From: Microvirga aerophila | Lineage (GTDB): Bacteria; Pseudomonadota; Alphaproteobacteria; Rhizobiales; Beijerinckiaceae | Direction: 5' to 3' | Assembly (NCBI RefSeq): GCF_003332305.1 | Contig: NZ_QOIO01000002.1 | Span: forward strand, 182,093-246,092 | DNA length: 64,000 nucleotides | In this document: one piece after another, positions 18,465-27,405 of the stretch | Numbering within the stretch: position 1 is the first letter of the stretch | Layout: each line of letters opens with the position of its first letter | Position numbers and translations under genes: made by a program | The notes under the pieces: model-generated | The model's input: only the letters and a program-made list of their open reading frames with translations | Databases searched by the model: none | What the model was told of the DNA's origin: nothing

Positions 18465-19543
18465 AAAAAATCGGTGTGGCCATCATCGGCTTGGGACCGG
18501 CATCTCAGCCTCATTCGAGAAGCCTTCTCGATCTCTCCGATCGCGTCGAGGTTTGCTGGGCCGCGAGCCGCTCCTCCGAGCGTGCGGATGCGTACGCACA
18601 GCAGTTCCCCTTTCGCACAACGACCGACATCGAGGCCGCCATCGACGATCCAGCCGTCGAAGCTGTCCTGGTTCTTACGCCGCCGAGCAGCCATCTCGAG
18701 GTGTCGCAGCGATGTCTCTCTGCCGGCAAGCATGTTCTTGTCGAGAAGCCGCTCGAGCTCACACTTGAGCGGGCGGAGCGTCTGGTTGAAGCCGCAAGGA
18801 CATCAGGACGGCGGTTCGGCGTCGTTCTCCAACACCGCTTCAGACCAGCGAGCCTGCGGCTCCGGCAGGCCCTCACGTCCGACGAGCTTGGGACCGTTCA
18901 GGCTGCTTTTCTCTCAGTCCCGTGGTGGCGACCGCAGAGCTATTATGACGAGCCTGGCCGCGGGACGCTGGCCCGCGATGGCGGCGGGGTTCTCCTCACC
19001 CAAGCCATCCACTCCCTCGATCTTTTCCGCTCTCTCGTGGGTGTCTCAGGGGTGATCGCGGCCGACGTCCGCACGACCGACCTCCATCGCATGGAGACGG
19101 AGGACTACGTGGCGGCGCTTCTGCGGCTCGGCAATGGAGCACCAGGCACATTGATGACCACGACGGCGGCCTACCCTGGATACCCTGAACGGATCGAAAT
19201 CATCGGCACGAAAGGGTTCGCATCCCTCATCGGCGGAGCGCTGCGCATGTCCTTCCTGGATGGCCGGGAAGAGACAGTGGAAGCAGAAGGCAAGACCGGC
19301 AGCGGCGCCAGCATCATGGACTTTCCCCATGATGCGCACCGCGCCGTGATAGTAGACTTCATCGATGCCATTACGGAGGATAGGCAGCCACTCGTCTCTG
19401 GAGAAGAGGCTCTTGCGAGCCAGCGTCTTGTTCAGACAGTGCTTACATCTGGCACATCGTCGCTTCAAAAAGCGTCCCTGTCAGCGGCCGAACCTGGCCC
19501 TTCGGCAACCGGCGCTGAGGCGCCACAGGGTATGGCGCGGTAG
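18461..19543 (+). CDS. Gfo/Idh/MocA family oxidoreductase (second of two)
   Basis: A 360-residue dehydrogenase. The nucleotide loop is VAIIGLGPASQPHSRSLLDL, the EKP motif is VLVEKPLEL near 90-98, and GGGVLLTQAIHSLDLFRSLVG near 171-191 holds the substrate histidine. It starts at an ATGA overlap with the preceding dehydrogenase. Two such enzymes in tandem suggest an oxidation/reduction pair that remodels a sugar via a keto intermediate. It ends the plus-strand operon and is convergent with the gene at 19567. Confidence 0.87.
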   Translation: MKKIGVAIIGLGPASQPHSRSLLDLSDRVEVCWAASRSSERADAYAQQFPFRTTTDIEAAIDDPAVEAVLVLTPPSSHLEVSQRCLSAGKHVLVEKPLELTLERAERLVEAARTSGRRFGVVLQHRFRPASLRLRQALTSDELGTVQAAFLSVPWWRPQSYYDEPGRGTLARDGGGVLLTQAIHSLDLFRSLVGVSGVIAADVRTTDLHRMETEDYVAALLRLGNGAPGTLMTTTAAYPGYPERIEIIGTKGFASLIGGALRMSFLDGREETVEAEGKTGSGASIMDFPHDAHRAVIVDFIDAITEDRQPLVSGEEALASQRLVQTVLTSGTSSLQKASLSAAEPGPSATGAEAPQGMAR

Positions 19544-19566
19544 TCTCGGATTCAGCTCCGGCTTGA

Positions 19567-20568
19567 TCAGCGGACAAAGCTAGCTTCTCTCGGGGAAGTA
19601 AGCAGAATTTCATTCTGGAGCTGTCCACCATCGAAGAAGGCTGCGATATTGGTGAGCACGGACTCCATCTTTCCAACAAAGGAGTCCCATGTCCCGGCTG
19701 CGATATGGGGCGTAAGGACCGTGTTGGGCAGCGTGCTGAGCGGATGATCAGCTGGGAGCGGCTCGGTTTCGAATACGTCAATACCGGCAGCGCCCGGACG
19801 GCCCGCTTTCAAGGCCTCGACGAGGGCCATTTCGTTTACAATTCCTCCCCTCGCGGTGTTGATAAGGATGGAATTCGGCTTCATGCGGGCCAGTTCATCA
19901 ACGCTGATCAGGTTACGGGTTTCCTCGGTTAAGGGCAGATGGAGGGTGACCACGTCGGCCTCTTCCAGGATGCGGTCGAGGGAGGCGGGCTGAAGGTTCA
20001 GCTCAGCCTCCCGCTGCGGCGGAAGCTGGACGTAAGGATCGGAATAGAGCCCCTTGGTTCTAAACCCGCTGAAGCGCTCGGCAGCGGCCTGACCGATCCG
20101 GCCCATGCCGACATATCCGATTGTCTTGCCGGCAAGTTCGACAGAAACCGGCCGCAGGCTGTTGGCGTGCCAGTGGCCGCGCCTAAGTTCTGGATCGGCG
20201 AAGGTCAATCGCCGCGCCGCCGCAAGGGCCAGCATCACCGCGTGTTCGGCGACTCCAATGGTTCCGGCGGTGCTGACCGCAAGCCTGATGCGGCGTTCGA
20301 TCAGTGCCTCCACGTCGACGGTGTCGTGATAGCCGGCCCCCTGGTGCTGAACGAAGCGCAGACGATCAGCAGCCTCGATGGTCCTTCTGGTCAGCCGCGT
20401 CGCCGCCGCAATGATGGCTTCGCAGTCCCTGACCTTGGCGACCCGCTCGTCGTCATCGTCCTTTTCCAGCAGCACTAGTTCGAGGCCGGGCGGCTTCACC
20501 CGCTGCATGAGGTCATAGATCTCAGGCGTGCCGAGACTGTTGTAGAAGACCTTGACGACTGACGTCAT
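19567..20568 (-). CDS. D-2-hydroxyacid dehydrogenase (NAD-dependent)
   Basis: A 333-residue cytoplasmic enzyme. The Rossmann motif is IGYVGMGRIGQAAAERF near 150-166; the catalytic triad is visible as NTARGGIV (Arg), ETEPLPADHP (Glu) and TPHIAAGT (His). It reduces 2-keto acids to D-2-hydroxyacids or the reverse; members include phosphoglycerate and glyoxylate/hydroxypyruvate reductases. It ends the minus-strand sugar-acid operon and would process a 2-keto product of the dehydratase and aldolase upstream. Confidence 0.88.
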   Translation of the reverse strand: MTSVVKVFYNSLGTPEIYDLMQRVKPPGLELVLLEKDDDDERVAKVRDCEAIIAAATRLTRRTIEAADRLRFVQHQGAGYHDTVDVEALIERRIRLAVSTAGTIGVAEHAVMLALAAARRLTFADPELRRGHWHANSLRPVSVELAGKTIGYVGMGRIGQAAAERFSGFRTKGLYSDPYVQLPPQREAELNLQPASLDRILEEADVVTLHLPLTEETRNLISVDELARMKPNSILINTARGGIVNEMALVEALKAGRPGAAGIDVFETEPLPADHPLSTLPNTVLTPHIAAGTWDSFVGKMESVLTNIAAFFDGGQLQNEILLTSPREASFVR

Positions 20569-20606
20569 GCCCGTCCGCTCCTGATGCTATGCCTTGGGAC
20601 CTTCGA

Positions 20607-21326
20607 TCAGCGATTGTTCGCCGCACGCCAGGCCGCAAAATCGGTGGGCGTCTGCGGATCGGTCGGAGGATAGAGGCCGAGGATCGAACGTCCCTTCAGC
20701 ACCTCCTCCTGGACGAAATCCTCGAACGCTGTCATCTCGACCGCCTCAGCGGCGATCTCGTCCGCGAGGTGCGCCGGGATTACGACCACGCCCTCGCCGT
20801 CGCCGACCACCACATCGCCCGGCCATACAGGAACGTCGCCGCAGCCGATCGGCACATTGATATCGAGAGCTTGGTGGTGCGTGAGGTTGGTCGGAGCCGA
20901 GGGGCGGTTGTGGTAGGCCGGGATATCGAGGAGCGCGATTTCTGGCGAGTCCCGAAAACCGCCATCCGTCACGACTCCGGCGACCCCACGCTTCATCAGG
21001 CGCGACACCAGAATGCCGCCGGCCGACGCCGCGCGGGCATCCTTGCGGCTGTCGATCACCATGACAGCGCCGGGCGGGCATTCCTCCACAGCCTTGCGCT
21101 GCGGGTGTTCGCGGTTCTGGAACACGCTGATCGGGTTCAGGTCCTCCCGGGCCGGAATGTACCGAAGTGTGAAGGCCTCGCCCACCATGTTGCCGAGATT
21201 GGAATTGAGCGGGTGAACGTCCTGAATGAACTGGTTGCGCAGGCCGCGCTTGTACAGAGCGGTGCACAGGGTCGCGGTGCTGACGGTCTTGAGCTTCTCG
21301 CGGATTTCCGGGCTCAGGGTGCTCAT
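20607..21326 (-). CDS. RraA-like / 4-hydroxy-4-methyl-2-oxoglutarate aldolase family protein
   Basis: A 239-residue protein of the RraA/HMG-aldolase fold. GGILVSRLMKRGVAGVVTDGGFRDS near 118-142 contains the conserved arginine and aspartate of class II pyruvate aldolases; VNPG-type and GVVVIPAHLADEIA segments follow. True RraA is about 160 residues, so this longer form fits the aldolase or oxaloacetate-decarboxylase-like branch. It lies 15 bases after the dehydratase gene, consistent with cleaving the 2-keto-3-deoxy acid that enzyme makes. Confidence 0.8.
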   Translation of the reverse strand: MSTLSPEIREKLKTVSTATLCTALYKRGLRNQFIQDVHPLNSNLGNMVGEAFTLRYIPAREDLNPISVFQNREHPQRKAVEECPPGAVMVIDSRKDARAASAGGILVSRLMKRGVAGVVTDGGFRDSPEIALLDIPAYHNRPSAPTNLTHHQALDINVPIGCGDVPVWPGDVVVGDGEGVVVIPAHLADEIAAEAVEMTAFEDFVQEEVLKGRSILGLYPPTDPQTPTDFAAWRAANNR

Positions 21327-21341
21327 GATTGTCTCCGAGGG

Positions 21342-23078
21342 TCAGTAAATGGCAGGCTCGCCCGCGGGCGCACCGAAGCTTGTTTCCAGGAAGTCGAAGT
21401 CGCAGCCCTCGTGGGCTTGGCGGATGTGGCGGGTGAACATCCAGCCGTAGCCGCGTTCGAACCGTGGCTCCGGCGCCACCCAGGCAGCCTTGCGCCGCTC
21501 CATCTCCTCGGCCGAGACTTCGAGATTGATGGTACGGGCCGCCACGTCGAGGGAAATCAGGTCGCCGGTTTGCACCAGCGCCAGCGGTCCACCGATATAG
21601 GCCTCTGGCGAGACGTGCAGAATGCACGCGCCGTAGCTCGTGCCGCTCATGCGTGCATCCGAAAGGCGCACCATGTCGCGCACGCCTTGCTTCACCAGCT
21701 TCCGCGGGATGGGCAGCATGCCCCATTCCGGCATGCCGGGACCGCCCTGCGGACCGGCATTGCGCAGGATCAGCACGTGCTCGGCTGTCACATCCAGGTT
21801 CTCGTCCTCAACGGCCGCCTTCATCGACGGATATTCGTCGAATACCAGGGCTGGGCCGGTGTGGCGCAGGAACTTGGGATCGCAGGCGCTCGGCTTGATC
21901 ACGCAGCCATCCGGCGCGAGGTTGCCCTTCAGCACCGCCAGCGCGCCTTCCGCATAGATCGGGTTGTCCACGGTGCGAATGACGTCGTCATTGTAGACCT
22001 CTGCCAAGGCGATGTTTTCGCCCAGAGTCCTGCCCGTCACCGTGAGGGCGTCGAGATGCAGGTGGTCCTTGATGCGGGTCATCAATGCCGGCAGGCCGCC
22101 CGCATAGAAGAAGTCTTCCATCAGATAGGTGTCGCCGCTCGGGCGGACATTGGCGATGACTGGCACCTTGCGGCTCGCTTCCTCGAACTCCTCGAGGCCG
22201 ATCTCCTGACCGGCGCGGCGGCCTTGCGCGATGAGATGGATGATGGCGTTGGTGGAGCAGCCCATGGCCATGGCGACCGCGATGCCGTTCAGGAACGCCT
22301 CGCGGGTTTGGATCTTGCCGGGCGTCAGGTCCTCCCACACCATCTCGACAATGCGCCGTCCGCATTCCGTGCTCATGCGGATGTGGTTGGCGTCGGGCGC
22401 CGGGACGGACGAGGCCCCGGGCAGGGTCATGCCGATAGCCTCTGCTATGGCCGTCATGGTGCTGGCGGTGCCCATGGTCATGCAGGTGCCGTAGCTGCGG
22501 GCAATGCCTGCTTCCATGTTGAGCCAGTCCGCATCGGTGATCGTGCCGGCGCGGCGCTCGTCCCAATATTTCCAGGCATCGGAGCCAGAGCCGAGGATCT
22601 TGCCCTTCCAGTTGCCGCGCAGCATCGGCCCGGCTGGCAGATAGATGGTCGGCAATCCGGCGCTCGTGGCGCCCAGGAGCAGCGCCGGCGTGGTCTTGTC
22701 GCAGCCGCCCATGAGGACGACGCCGTCCACCGGATGGGAGCGCAGCAACTCCTCCACGTCCATGGCGAGCAGGTTGCGGTAGAGCATGGTGGTCGGCTTG
22801 ACGTATTGCTCCGCGAGGGAAATCCCGGGAAGCTCCACCGGGAAGCCCCCCGCCTGGAGAACGCCGCGCTTCACGTCGTCGACGCGCTGCTTAAAGTGGG
22901 CGTGACAGGGATTGATATCCGACCACGTGTTGAGGATGGCGATGATGGGACGTCCGGCCCAATCTTCAGGAGCATAGCCCATCTGCATCATGCGGGAACG
23001 GTGGCCGAACCCTCTCAGATCGTCAGGTGCGAACCAGCGCGCGCTCCGGAGCGACTCGGGCGACTTCTTGGTTGTCAT
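21342..23078 (-). CDS. IlvD/Edd family dehydratase (sugar-acid dehydratase type)
   Basis: A 578-residue cytoplasmic iron-sulfur dehydratase. The three cluster cysteines are at about 58 (NPCHAHF), 126 (GGCDKTTPA) and 199 (GTCMTMGTAST); the C-terminal swivelling domain carries NAGPQGGPGMPEWG and SDARMSGTSYG. The overall pattern is that of L-arabinonate/D-xylonate-type dehydratases rather than biosynthetic IlvD, which is reinforced by the RraA-like and hydroxyacid dehydrogenase genes downstream. It removes water from an aldonic acid to give a 2-keto-3-deoxy acid. Exact sugar acid unknown. Confidence 0.87.
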   Translation of the reverse strand: MTTKKSPESLRSARWFAPDDLRGFGHRSRMMQMGYAPEDWAGRPIIAILNTWSDINPCHAHFKQRVDDVKRGVLQAGGFPVELPGISLAEQYVKPTTMLYRNLLAMDVEELLRSHPVDGVVLMGGCDKTTPALLLGATSAGLPTIYLPAGPMLRGNWKGKILGSGSDAWKYWDERRAGTITDADWLNMEAGIARSYGTCMTMGTASTMTAIAEAIGMTLPGASSVPAPDANHIRMSTECGRRIVEMVWEDLTPGKIQTREAFLNGIAVAMAMGCSTNAIIHLIAQGRRAGQEIGLEEFEEASRKVPVIANVRPSGDTYLMEDFFYAGGLPALMTRIKDHLHLDALTVTGRTLGENIALAEVYNDDVIRTVDNPIYAEGALAVLKGNLAPDGCVIKPSACDPKFLRHTGPALVFDEYPSMKAAVEDENLDVTAEHVLILRNAGPQGGPGMPEWGMLPIPRKLVKQGVRDMVRLSDARMSGTSYGACILHVSPEAYIGGPLALVQTGDLISLDVAARTINLEVSAEEMERRKAAWVAPEPRFERGYGWMFTRHIRQAHEGCDFDFLETSFGAPAGEPAIY

Positions 23079-23130
23079 GGTGCAAGTACCTAGTGAAATT
23101 CAAAGATAGTTTCAAAAGCTGAGCACACAC

Positions 23131-23994
23131 TCAGCTCTGGAGACCCCATTTACGGATGGTCTTGCGCTCAATCGTCCTGAAGATCAGGTTCTCGACCACG
23201 AGGCCGATGGTGATGACGGTGAGAAGACCAGCGAACACGGCCGGGATGTCGAGCAGGTTGCGGTTCTCGAAGATGAACCAGCCCAAACCGCCCTGCCCCG
23301 ACGACACGCCGAAGACGAGCTCGGCCGCGATCAGTGTGCGCCAAGCGAAAGCCCAGCCGATCTTCAAGCCGGTCAGGATCGACGGGAACGCTGCCGGAAC
23401 AAGAATCCTGAATACATAGGAAAGGCCTTTCAGACCGTAGTTGCGCCCCACCATCCGCAGAGTCTGCGATACCCCGAGAAAGCCCGAATGGGTGTTGAGA
23501 GCCACCGCCCAGAGAACCGAATGAATGAGGACGAACACAAGGCTGCCGTTGCCGAGCCCGAACCAGATCAGCGCCAGCGGCAGCAGCGCGATGGCCGGCA
23601 ACGGGTTGAACATGGCCGTCATGGTCTCGAGAAAGTCCGTCCCGATGCGGGTGTTGATGGCCAGCACCGTCAGTACCGACGCGATGGTGACGCCGGACGC
23701 ATACCCCATCAGCAGAACCTTGATCGACGCCCAGGCCCGGAGCGGGATCGTGCCGTCCGCGATCCGGTCGCGCATGGTCGACAGGGTATCGAGGAGCGTC
23801 GGAAAGAGAAGCGGATTATCGAGATACCGGCCGTAGGCTTCCCAGATGAGGCCGAGAAGAATGATGATGGCGGTCTTCCTGACGAAGCCGTTGCCCCAAG
23901 CGAGTTCCAGGGTGCTGAGCTTGCGCTCGACCTCGCCCGTATGCGCCTGCGTCGGTCCCGTGTCGGCACGCATCACGATCTGTGCATTGCTCAT
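23131..23994 (-). CDS. NitT/TauT-type ABC transporter permease (SsuC-like)
   Basis: A 287-residue inner-membrane permease with about six helices; the EAA-type loop is in NYGLKGLSYVFRILVPAAFPSILTGLKIGWAFAW near 190-223, a BPD-transporter signature. Three closely spaced ATGs exist (24003, 24000, 23994); 23994 has AGGG at a 9-base spacing and is preferred. It works with the ATPase whose stop is only a few bases upstream. The family imports sulfonates, nitrate, taurine and various carboxylates. Confidence 0.87.
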   Translation of the reverse strand: MSNAQIVMRADTGPTQAHTGEVERKLSTLELAWGNGFVRKTAIIILLGLIWEAYGRYLDNPLLFPTLLDTLSTMRDRIADGTIPLRAWASIKVLLMGYASGVTIASVLTVLAINTRIGTDFLETMTAMFNPLPAIALLPLALIWFGLGNGSLVFVLIHSVLWAVALNTHSGFLGVSQTLRMVGRNYGLKGLSYVFRILVPAAFPSILTGLKIGWAFAWRTLIAAELVFGVSSGQGGLGWFIFENRNLLDIPAVFAGLLTVITIGLVVENLIFRTIERKTIRKWGLQS

Positions 23995-24005
23995 GGGCAT
24001 CATCC

Positions 24006-24770
24006 CTAATGTGCAGTTTCTTCTTCGGCGAAGAGAAGGTCGTGGATGTGCTTCTCGAGCTGGCCCGCGCTGCCGTCCGTCGGCGACACGCGATCAACGT
24101 CGCTCACCTCGGCCTTCACGCGGCCTGGATGGGGCGACAGGAGAAGGATGCGGTTGCCGATCTTGATGGCTTCCGCAATCGAGTGCGTAACGAAGAGCAC
24201 GGTGAACTTCGTGTCTTCCCAAAGTTGAAGAAGTTCGTCCTGGCAGGTGCGGCGAGTCAGGGCGTCAAGCGCCGCGAAAGGCTCGTCCATGAGCAGGATG
24301 TCCGGCTCCATCGCCATGCCGCGAGCAATCGCGACGCGCTGTTTCATGCCGCCGGAGAGCGTGTGCGGATAGGAGTTGATGGCCCGGGTGAGATTGACCT
24401 TCTCGATATAGGCCTTCGCTCTGTCCTCAGCCTCCTTGCGGGGCAGCCTGCGGGCGACCAGCAAGGGGAACATGACGTTCTCAAGAACGGTCTTCCAGGG
24501 CAGAAGCTGGTCGAACTCCTGAAAAACCATCATGCGGTCCGCACCGGGCTCGGTCACCTCGCGTCCCTTGATGCGGATCTTGCCTTCGCTCGGGTGCAGG
24601 TAGCCGCCTACAGCTTTGAGGAGCGTGGACTTGCCGCAGCCTGAAGGCCCGAGCAGGACGAAGCGGTCCGATCGATCGACCCCAAAGCTGACCCGTTCGG
24701 TCGCGGTCACCAGAACGCTGGGCGTCTTATAGCGCAGTGTCACGCCACTGACGTCGAGAAGAGCGGTCAT
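24006..24770 (-). CDS. NitT/TauT-type ABC transporter ATP-binding protein (SsuB-like)
   Basis: A 254-residue cytoplasmic ATPase. Walker A is GPSGCGKST near 41-49, Q-loop MVFQEFDQLLPW near 86, signature LSGGMKQRV near 134, Walker B DILLMDEPFAALD near 154-166, H-loop VTHSIAEA. The ATG at 24770 has AGGA at 9 bases and is preferred over the ATG at 24779. It sits between the binding protein and permease genes. Confidence 0.9.
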   Translation of the reverse strand: MTALLDVSGVTLRYKTPSVLVTATERVSFGVDRSDRFVLLGPSGCGKSTLLKAVGGYLHPSEGKIRIKGREVTEPGADRMMVFQEFDQLLPWKTVLENVMFPLLVARRLPRKEAEDRAKAYIEKVNLTRAINSYPHTLSGGMKQRVAIARGMAMEPDILLMDEPFAALDALTRRTCQDELLQLWEDTKFTVLFVTHSIAEAIKIGNRILLLSPHPGRVKAEVSDVDRVSPTDGSAGQLEKHIHDLLFAEEETAH

Positions 24771-24838
24771 CAAATGCATTCCTGAAAAGGGATAGGGAAT
24801 GGTGCGCTCCGCTCATCCGACGAAGCGCACCAGCATTC

Positions 24839-25858
24839 TCAGTTGCCGTTGAGATCGTGCGCGATCGGCAGGTAGAAGTCCTTCCAGGACTTGGGCTGGG
24901 TCTTGAGCGTGCCGATCTTGAAGAGATGCTCGGCGAACTTCATGGTGCCCTGAGGCTCCAGGTTCCACTCCATCATGCCCGGCTGCTTCAGCCATTCGAG
25001 GAGATCTTCAGGACTTGTCTTGTCTCCAGTGATCTCCTTGTAGATGTCTACTGCCGCCTTGGTGTCGGACCGGATGAAGTCCTGAGCCTCCTTCGAGGCG
25101 GCGCGGACGGCCTCGATCACCTTTGGATTGGCCTCGGCGAACTTCGTCGTGGTGAAGAACTGCCCTTGTGTGAGCGGCCCACCGATGATGTCGGGCGATT
25201 GCAGGATGATCCGCGCGTTCGGCACGGTCTTCATCTCGATGTATTGGAAGGGCGGCGCCGCGAAGTGGTTCTTCACCTCGTGCTGCGGGTTCGTCATGGC
25301 CACAAGCGCATCGGGGTGCCCGAGCTGGACCGTATTCGCGTCGAGCTTGGACCACTGGTCCTCGCCGAAGAGCTGGCGGCTCGCCATCTGCAAAAGGATG
25401 GCCTGCGTCGATACCTTCACGGTCGGCACCGCGATCTTGTCGCCGGAGCCGATGTCCTTGAGGGACTTGATCTTGGGATCGTGTGTCACGAACGCCAGGG
25501 GTTGGGCAGACGTCGCCACAATGCCCTTCACACCGCCCTTCGTGCGGTCCCAGAGCAGGAGCAGATTGCCGACACCGGTATTCACCATGTCGACGCCGCC
25601 CGACAGGAGCGCATCGGTCTGGGCCCCGCCCCCGCTGAAGGTCACCCATTTGGTCGTGACATTGGCAAGGCCCAGCTGAGCCGCATGCTTCTCAATGAGC
25701 TTCTGCTTTTCGATGACATGGGTCGGCAAGTAAAGGATGCCGGGCTGGCGGGTGATGGAGATCTCGGACTTCTGCTGAGCCGAGGCCGTATTCGCAAGAG
25801 CGAGCAGGCCAACCGCAGCCGCGACGCCGGCGCACACGCGCCTCATCTGCTTCTTCAT
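24839..25858 (-). CDS. NitT/TauT-type ABC transporter substrate-binding protein
   Basis: A 339-residue periplasmic protein with a Sec signal peptide (residues 1-27, ending NTASA) and the SsuA/NMT1 fold: ITRQPGILYLPTHVIEKQKLIE near 35-56, TKWVTFSGGGAQTDALLSGGVDM near 70-92. First gene of a six-gene minus-strand operon (binding protein, ATPase, permease, IlvD/Edd dehydratase, RraA-like, D-2-hydroxyacid dehydrogenase), so its ligand is probably an organic or sugar acid fed to the dehydratase. A palindromic element and a divergent GntR gene lie upstream. Confidence 0.88.
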   Translation of the reverse strand: MKKQMRRVCAGVAAAVGLLALANTASAQQKSEISITRQPGILYLPTHVIEKQKLIEKHAAQLGLANVTTKWVTFSGGGAQTDALLSGGVDMVNTGVGNLLLLWDRTKGGVKGIVATSAQPLAFVTHDPKIKSLKDIGSGDKIAVPTVKVSTQAILLQMASRQLFGEDQWSKLDANTVQLGHPDALVAMTNPQHEVKNHFAAPPFQYIEMKTVPNARIILQSPDIIGGPLTQGQFFTTTKFAEANPKVIEAVRAASKEAQDFIRSDTKAAVDIYKEITGDKTSPEDLLEWLKQPGMMEWNLEPQGTMKFAEHLFKIGTLKTQPKSWKDFYLPIAHDLNGN

Positions 25859-25936
25859 GGCGTTTCCTCAATGTGTGCCCCTCTTGGCGGGGGCTGGAGT
25901 GATCAAGGCCGGCTTTCCGTACCGACAACTCATACA

Positions 25937-25948
25937 CTAATGCATTAG
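25937..25948. promoter_or_regulatory. Palindrome CTAATGCATTAG, candidate GntR operator
   Basis: A perfect 12-base palindrome in the 144-base divergent region, 79 bases from the binding-protein start and 55 bases before the GntR start. FadR-type GntR regulators commonly bind such short dyads in front of their own gene and target operon. Confidence 0.55.
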
Positions 25949-26002
25949 CGCATCGGCCACAAGTGTGTTATAAAGTGCCTTAGGGAAGCTTTGGGTTATT
26001 GC

Positions 26003-26725
26003 ATGTCATCCTCTAGATCAGCACTCAAGCAGCAGCACATTCCGAAGGCGGTGGAGCGCTTGGAGCGCGGCCGCCAAGCGGCCCCTCAGGTTTTCGAGCG
26101 CCTGAGGGAAGCGATCATTTCGCTGGACCTGACCCCCGGCACCACCCTGTCGCGCACCACCCTCGCGACCCAGTTCGGCGTCAGTTCGACCCCAATTCGC
26201 GATGCGCTGATGCGCTTGGAAGAGGAAGGTCTCGTCGAGGTCTTTCCCCAGCATGCCACGGTGGTCAGCCCCATCAACCTGACGCTGGCCAGCCAAGCCC
26301 ACTTCCTACGACGCTCACTGGAGCTCGAGATCGTGCGGAGCCTTGCTCTTGCCCCCGAGCCGCGACTCATCGCGAGATTGAACGGCTTGCTGGCGCAGCA
26401 GCAGGCTTTAATGGAGGCTCAGGACCTGGAAGCTTTCGAGGCCGCCGATCAGGCTTTCCACCGGCAGCTCTACAAAGCCGCCCAGATGCAGGACCTCTGG
26501 ATGCTGGTGCGCAGCCGCAGCGGACATATCGACCGCCTGCGGCGGCTCTACCTTCCGACCCCCGGCAAAATTCAGGGAATCGTGCGGCATCATAAACTGA
26601 TTGTACAAGCAATCGCGGAAGGCAAACCTGACGAGGCACAAAAGCACCTTCGTGATCACCTGTCAGGCACCCTTTCCCATGTGGATGAGATCAGCGTCCA
26701 GTATCCTGGGTATGTTAGGCGATAG
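26003..26725 (+). CDS. GntR-family transcriptional regulator (FadR/FCD type)
   Basis: A 240-residue regulator. The winged helix spans about residues 25-95 (VFERLREAIISLDLTPG, TTLATQFGVSSTPIRDALMRLEEEGLV), followed by an all-helical FCD ligand domain with HFLRRSLELEIVRSLA, AFHRQLYKAAQ and HHKLIVQAIAEGKPDEAQKHLRDHL, where the histidines are the usual metal/ligand residues. The ATG at 26003 is preferred to an in-frame TTG at 25991. Divergent from the sugar-acid transporter operon and most likely its regulator, sensing an organic acid. Confidence 0.9.
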   Translation: MSSSRSALKQQHIPKAVERLERGRQAAPQVFERLREAIISLDLTPGTTLSRTTLATQFGVSSTPIRDALMRLEEEGLVEVFPQHATVVSPINLTLASQAHFLRRSLELEIVRSLALAPEPRLIARLNGLLAQQQALMEAQDLEAFEAADQAFHRQLYKAAQMQDLWMLVRSRSGHIDRLRRLYLPTPGKIQGIVRHHKLIVQAIAEGKPDEAQKHLRDHLSGTLSHVDEISVQYPGYVRR

Positions 26726-26787
26726 TCAGCCTGTACTCGGAGTGGACAACTGCTTGCAGCAATTGCGCCGCCATACGCGACGGAGCA

Positions 26788-27261
26788 TCAGCCGCGCCGC
26801 GCCGCCTCGATTGTGGCGACATCGATCTTCGTCATGTCCATCATCGCATCAAACGCGCGTTTGGCCTGATCGCCGCCTGCTGCCAGCGCCTCCGTCAGTA
26901 CGCGTGGCGTGATCTGCCAGGACACGCCCCACTTGTCTTTGCACCAGCCGCATGCGCTCTCCTGGCCGCCGTTGCCCACGATGGCATTCCAGTAGCGGTC
27001 GGTCTCTGCCTGATCGTCGGTGGCGATCTGGAACGAGAAGGCTTCGTTGTGCTTGAACACAGGCCCGCCGTTGAGGCCGAGACAGGCAACGCCCGCAACG
27101 GTGAATTCGACCGTCAGCACGTCGCCCTGCTTGCCGGACGGAAAGTCGCTGGGGGCGCGGTGCACGGCTCCCACCACGCTGTCAGGAAAGGTTTCGGAAT
27201 AGAAGCGAGCGGCAGCCTCGGCGTCCTTATCGTACCAGAGGCAAATCGTATTCTTTGCCAT
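26788..27261 (-). CDS. VOC-superfamily protein (PhnB-like)
   Basis: A 157-residue glyoxalase-fold protein of the PhnB/3-demethylubiquinone-methyltransferase-like family. ICLWYDKDAEAAARFYSETFPDS opens the fold; LTVEFTVAGVACLGLNGGP and WGVSWQITPRVL near the C-terminal half are the conserved strands. The ATG at 27261 follows a GGGA ribosome site; a 28-residue upstream extension has no family match. Function unknown; stand-alone gene. Confidence 0.85.
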   Translation of the reverse strand: MAKNTICLWYDKDAEAAARFYSETFPDSVVGAVHRAPSDFPSGKQGDVLTVEFTVAGVACLGLNGGPVFKHNEAFSFQIATDDQAETDRYWNAIVGNGGQESACGWCKDKWGVSWQITPRVLTEALAAGGDQAKRAFDAMMDMTKIDVATIEAARRG

Positions 27262-27405
27262 TGCGTGTCCCTTTCGCTTTGAAGCCAATACTTCGCCCTT
27301 TTCCCATCGCTCTTCCAAAATAGATAGAGAGCCGCATTTCTCCACCTCGGATCGGTCCGCGTCGGACGCGATCGCTACCGTCCGCTAGGTTTGCGTCAAG
27401 CCTTG

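Noticed and set aside
20589..23093. An 834-codon open frame on the plus strand opposite the dehydratase and RraA-like genes
   Set aside because: It is antisense to two proteins with clear family motifs, has biased low-complexity composition and no recognisable domain; a GC-rich shadow.
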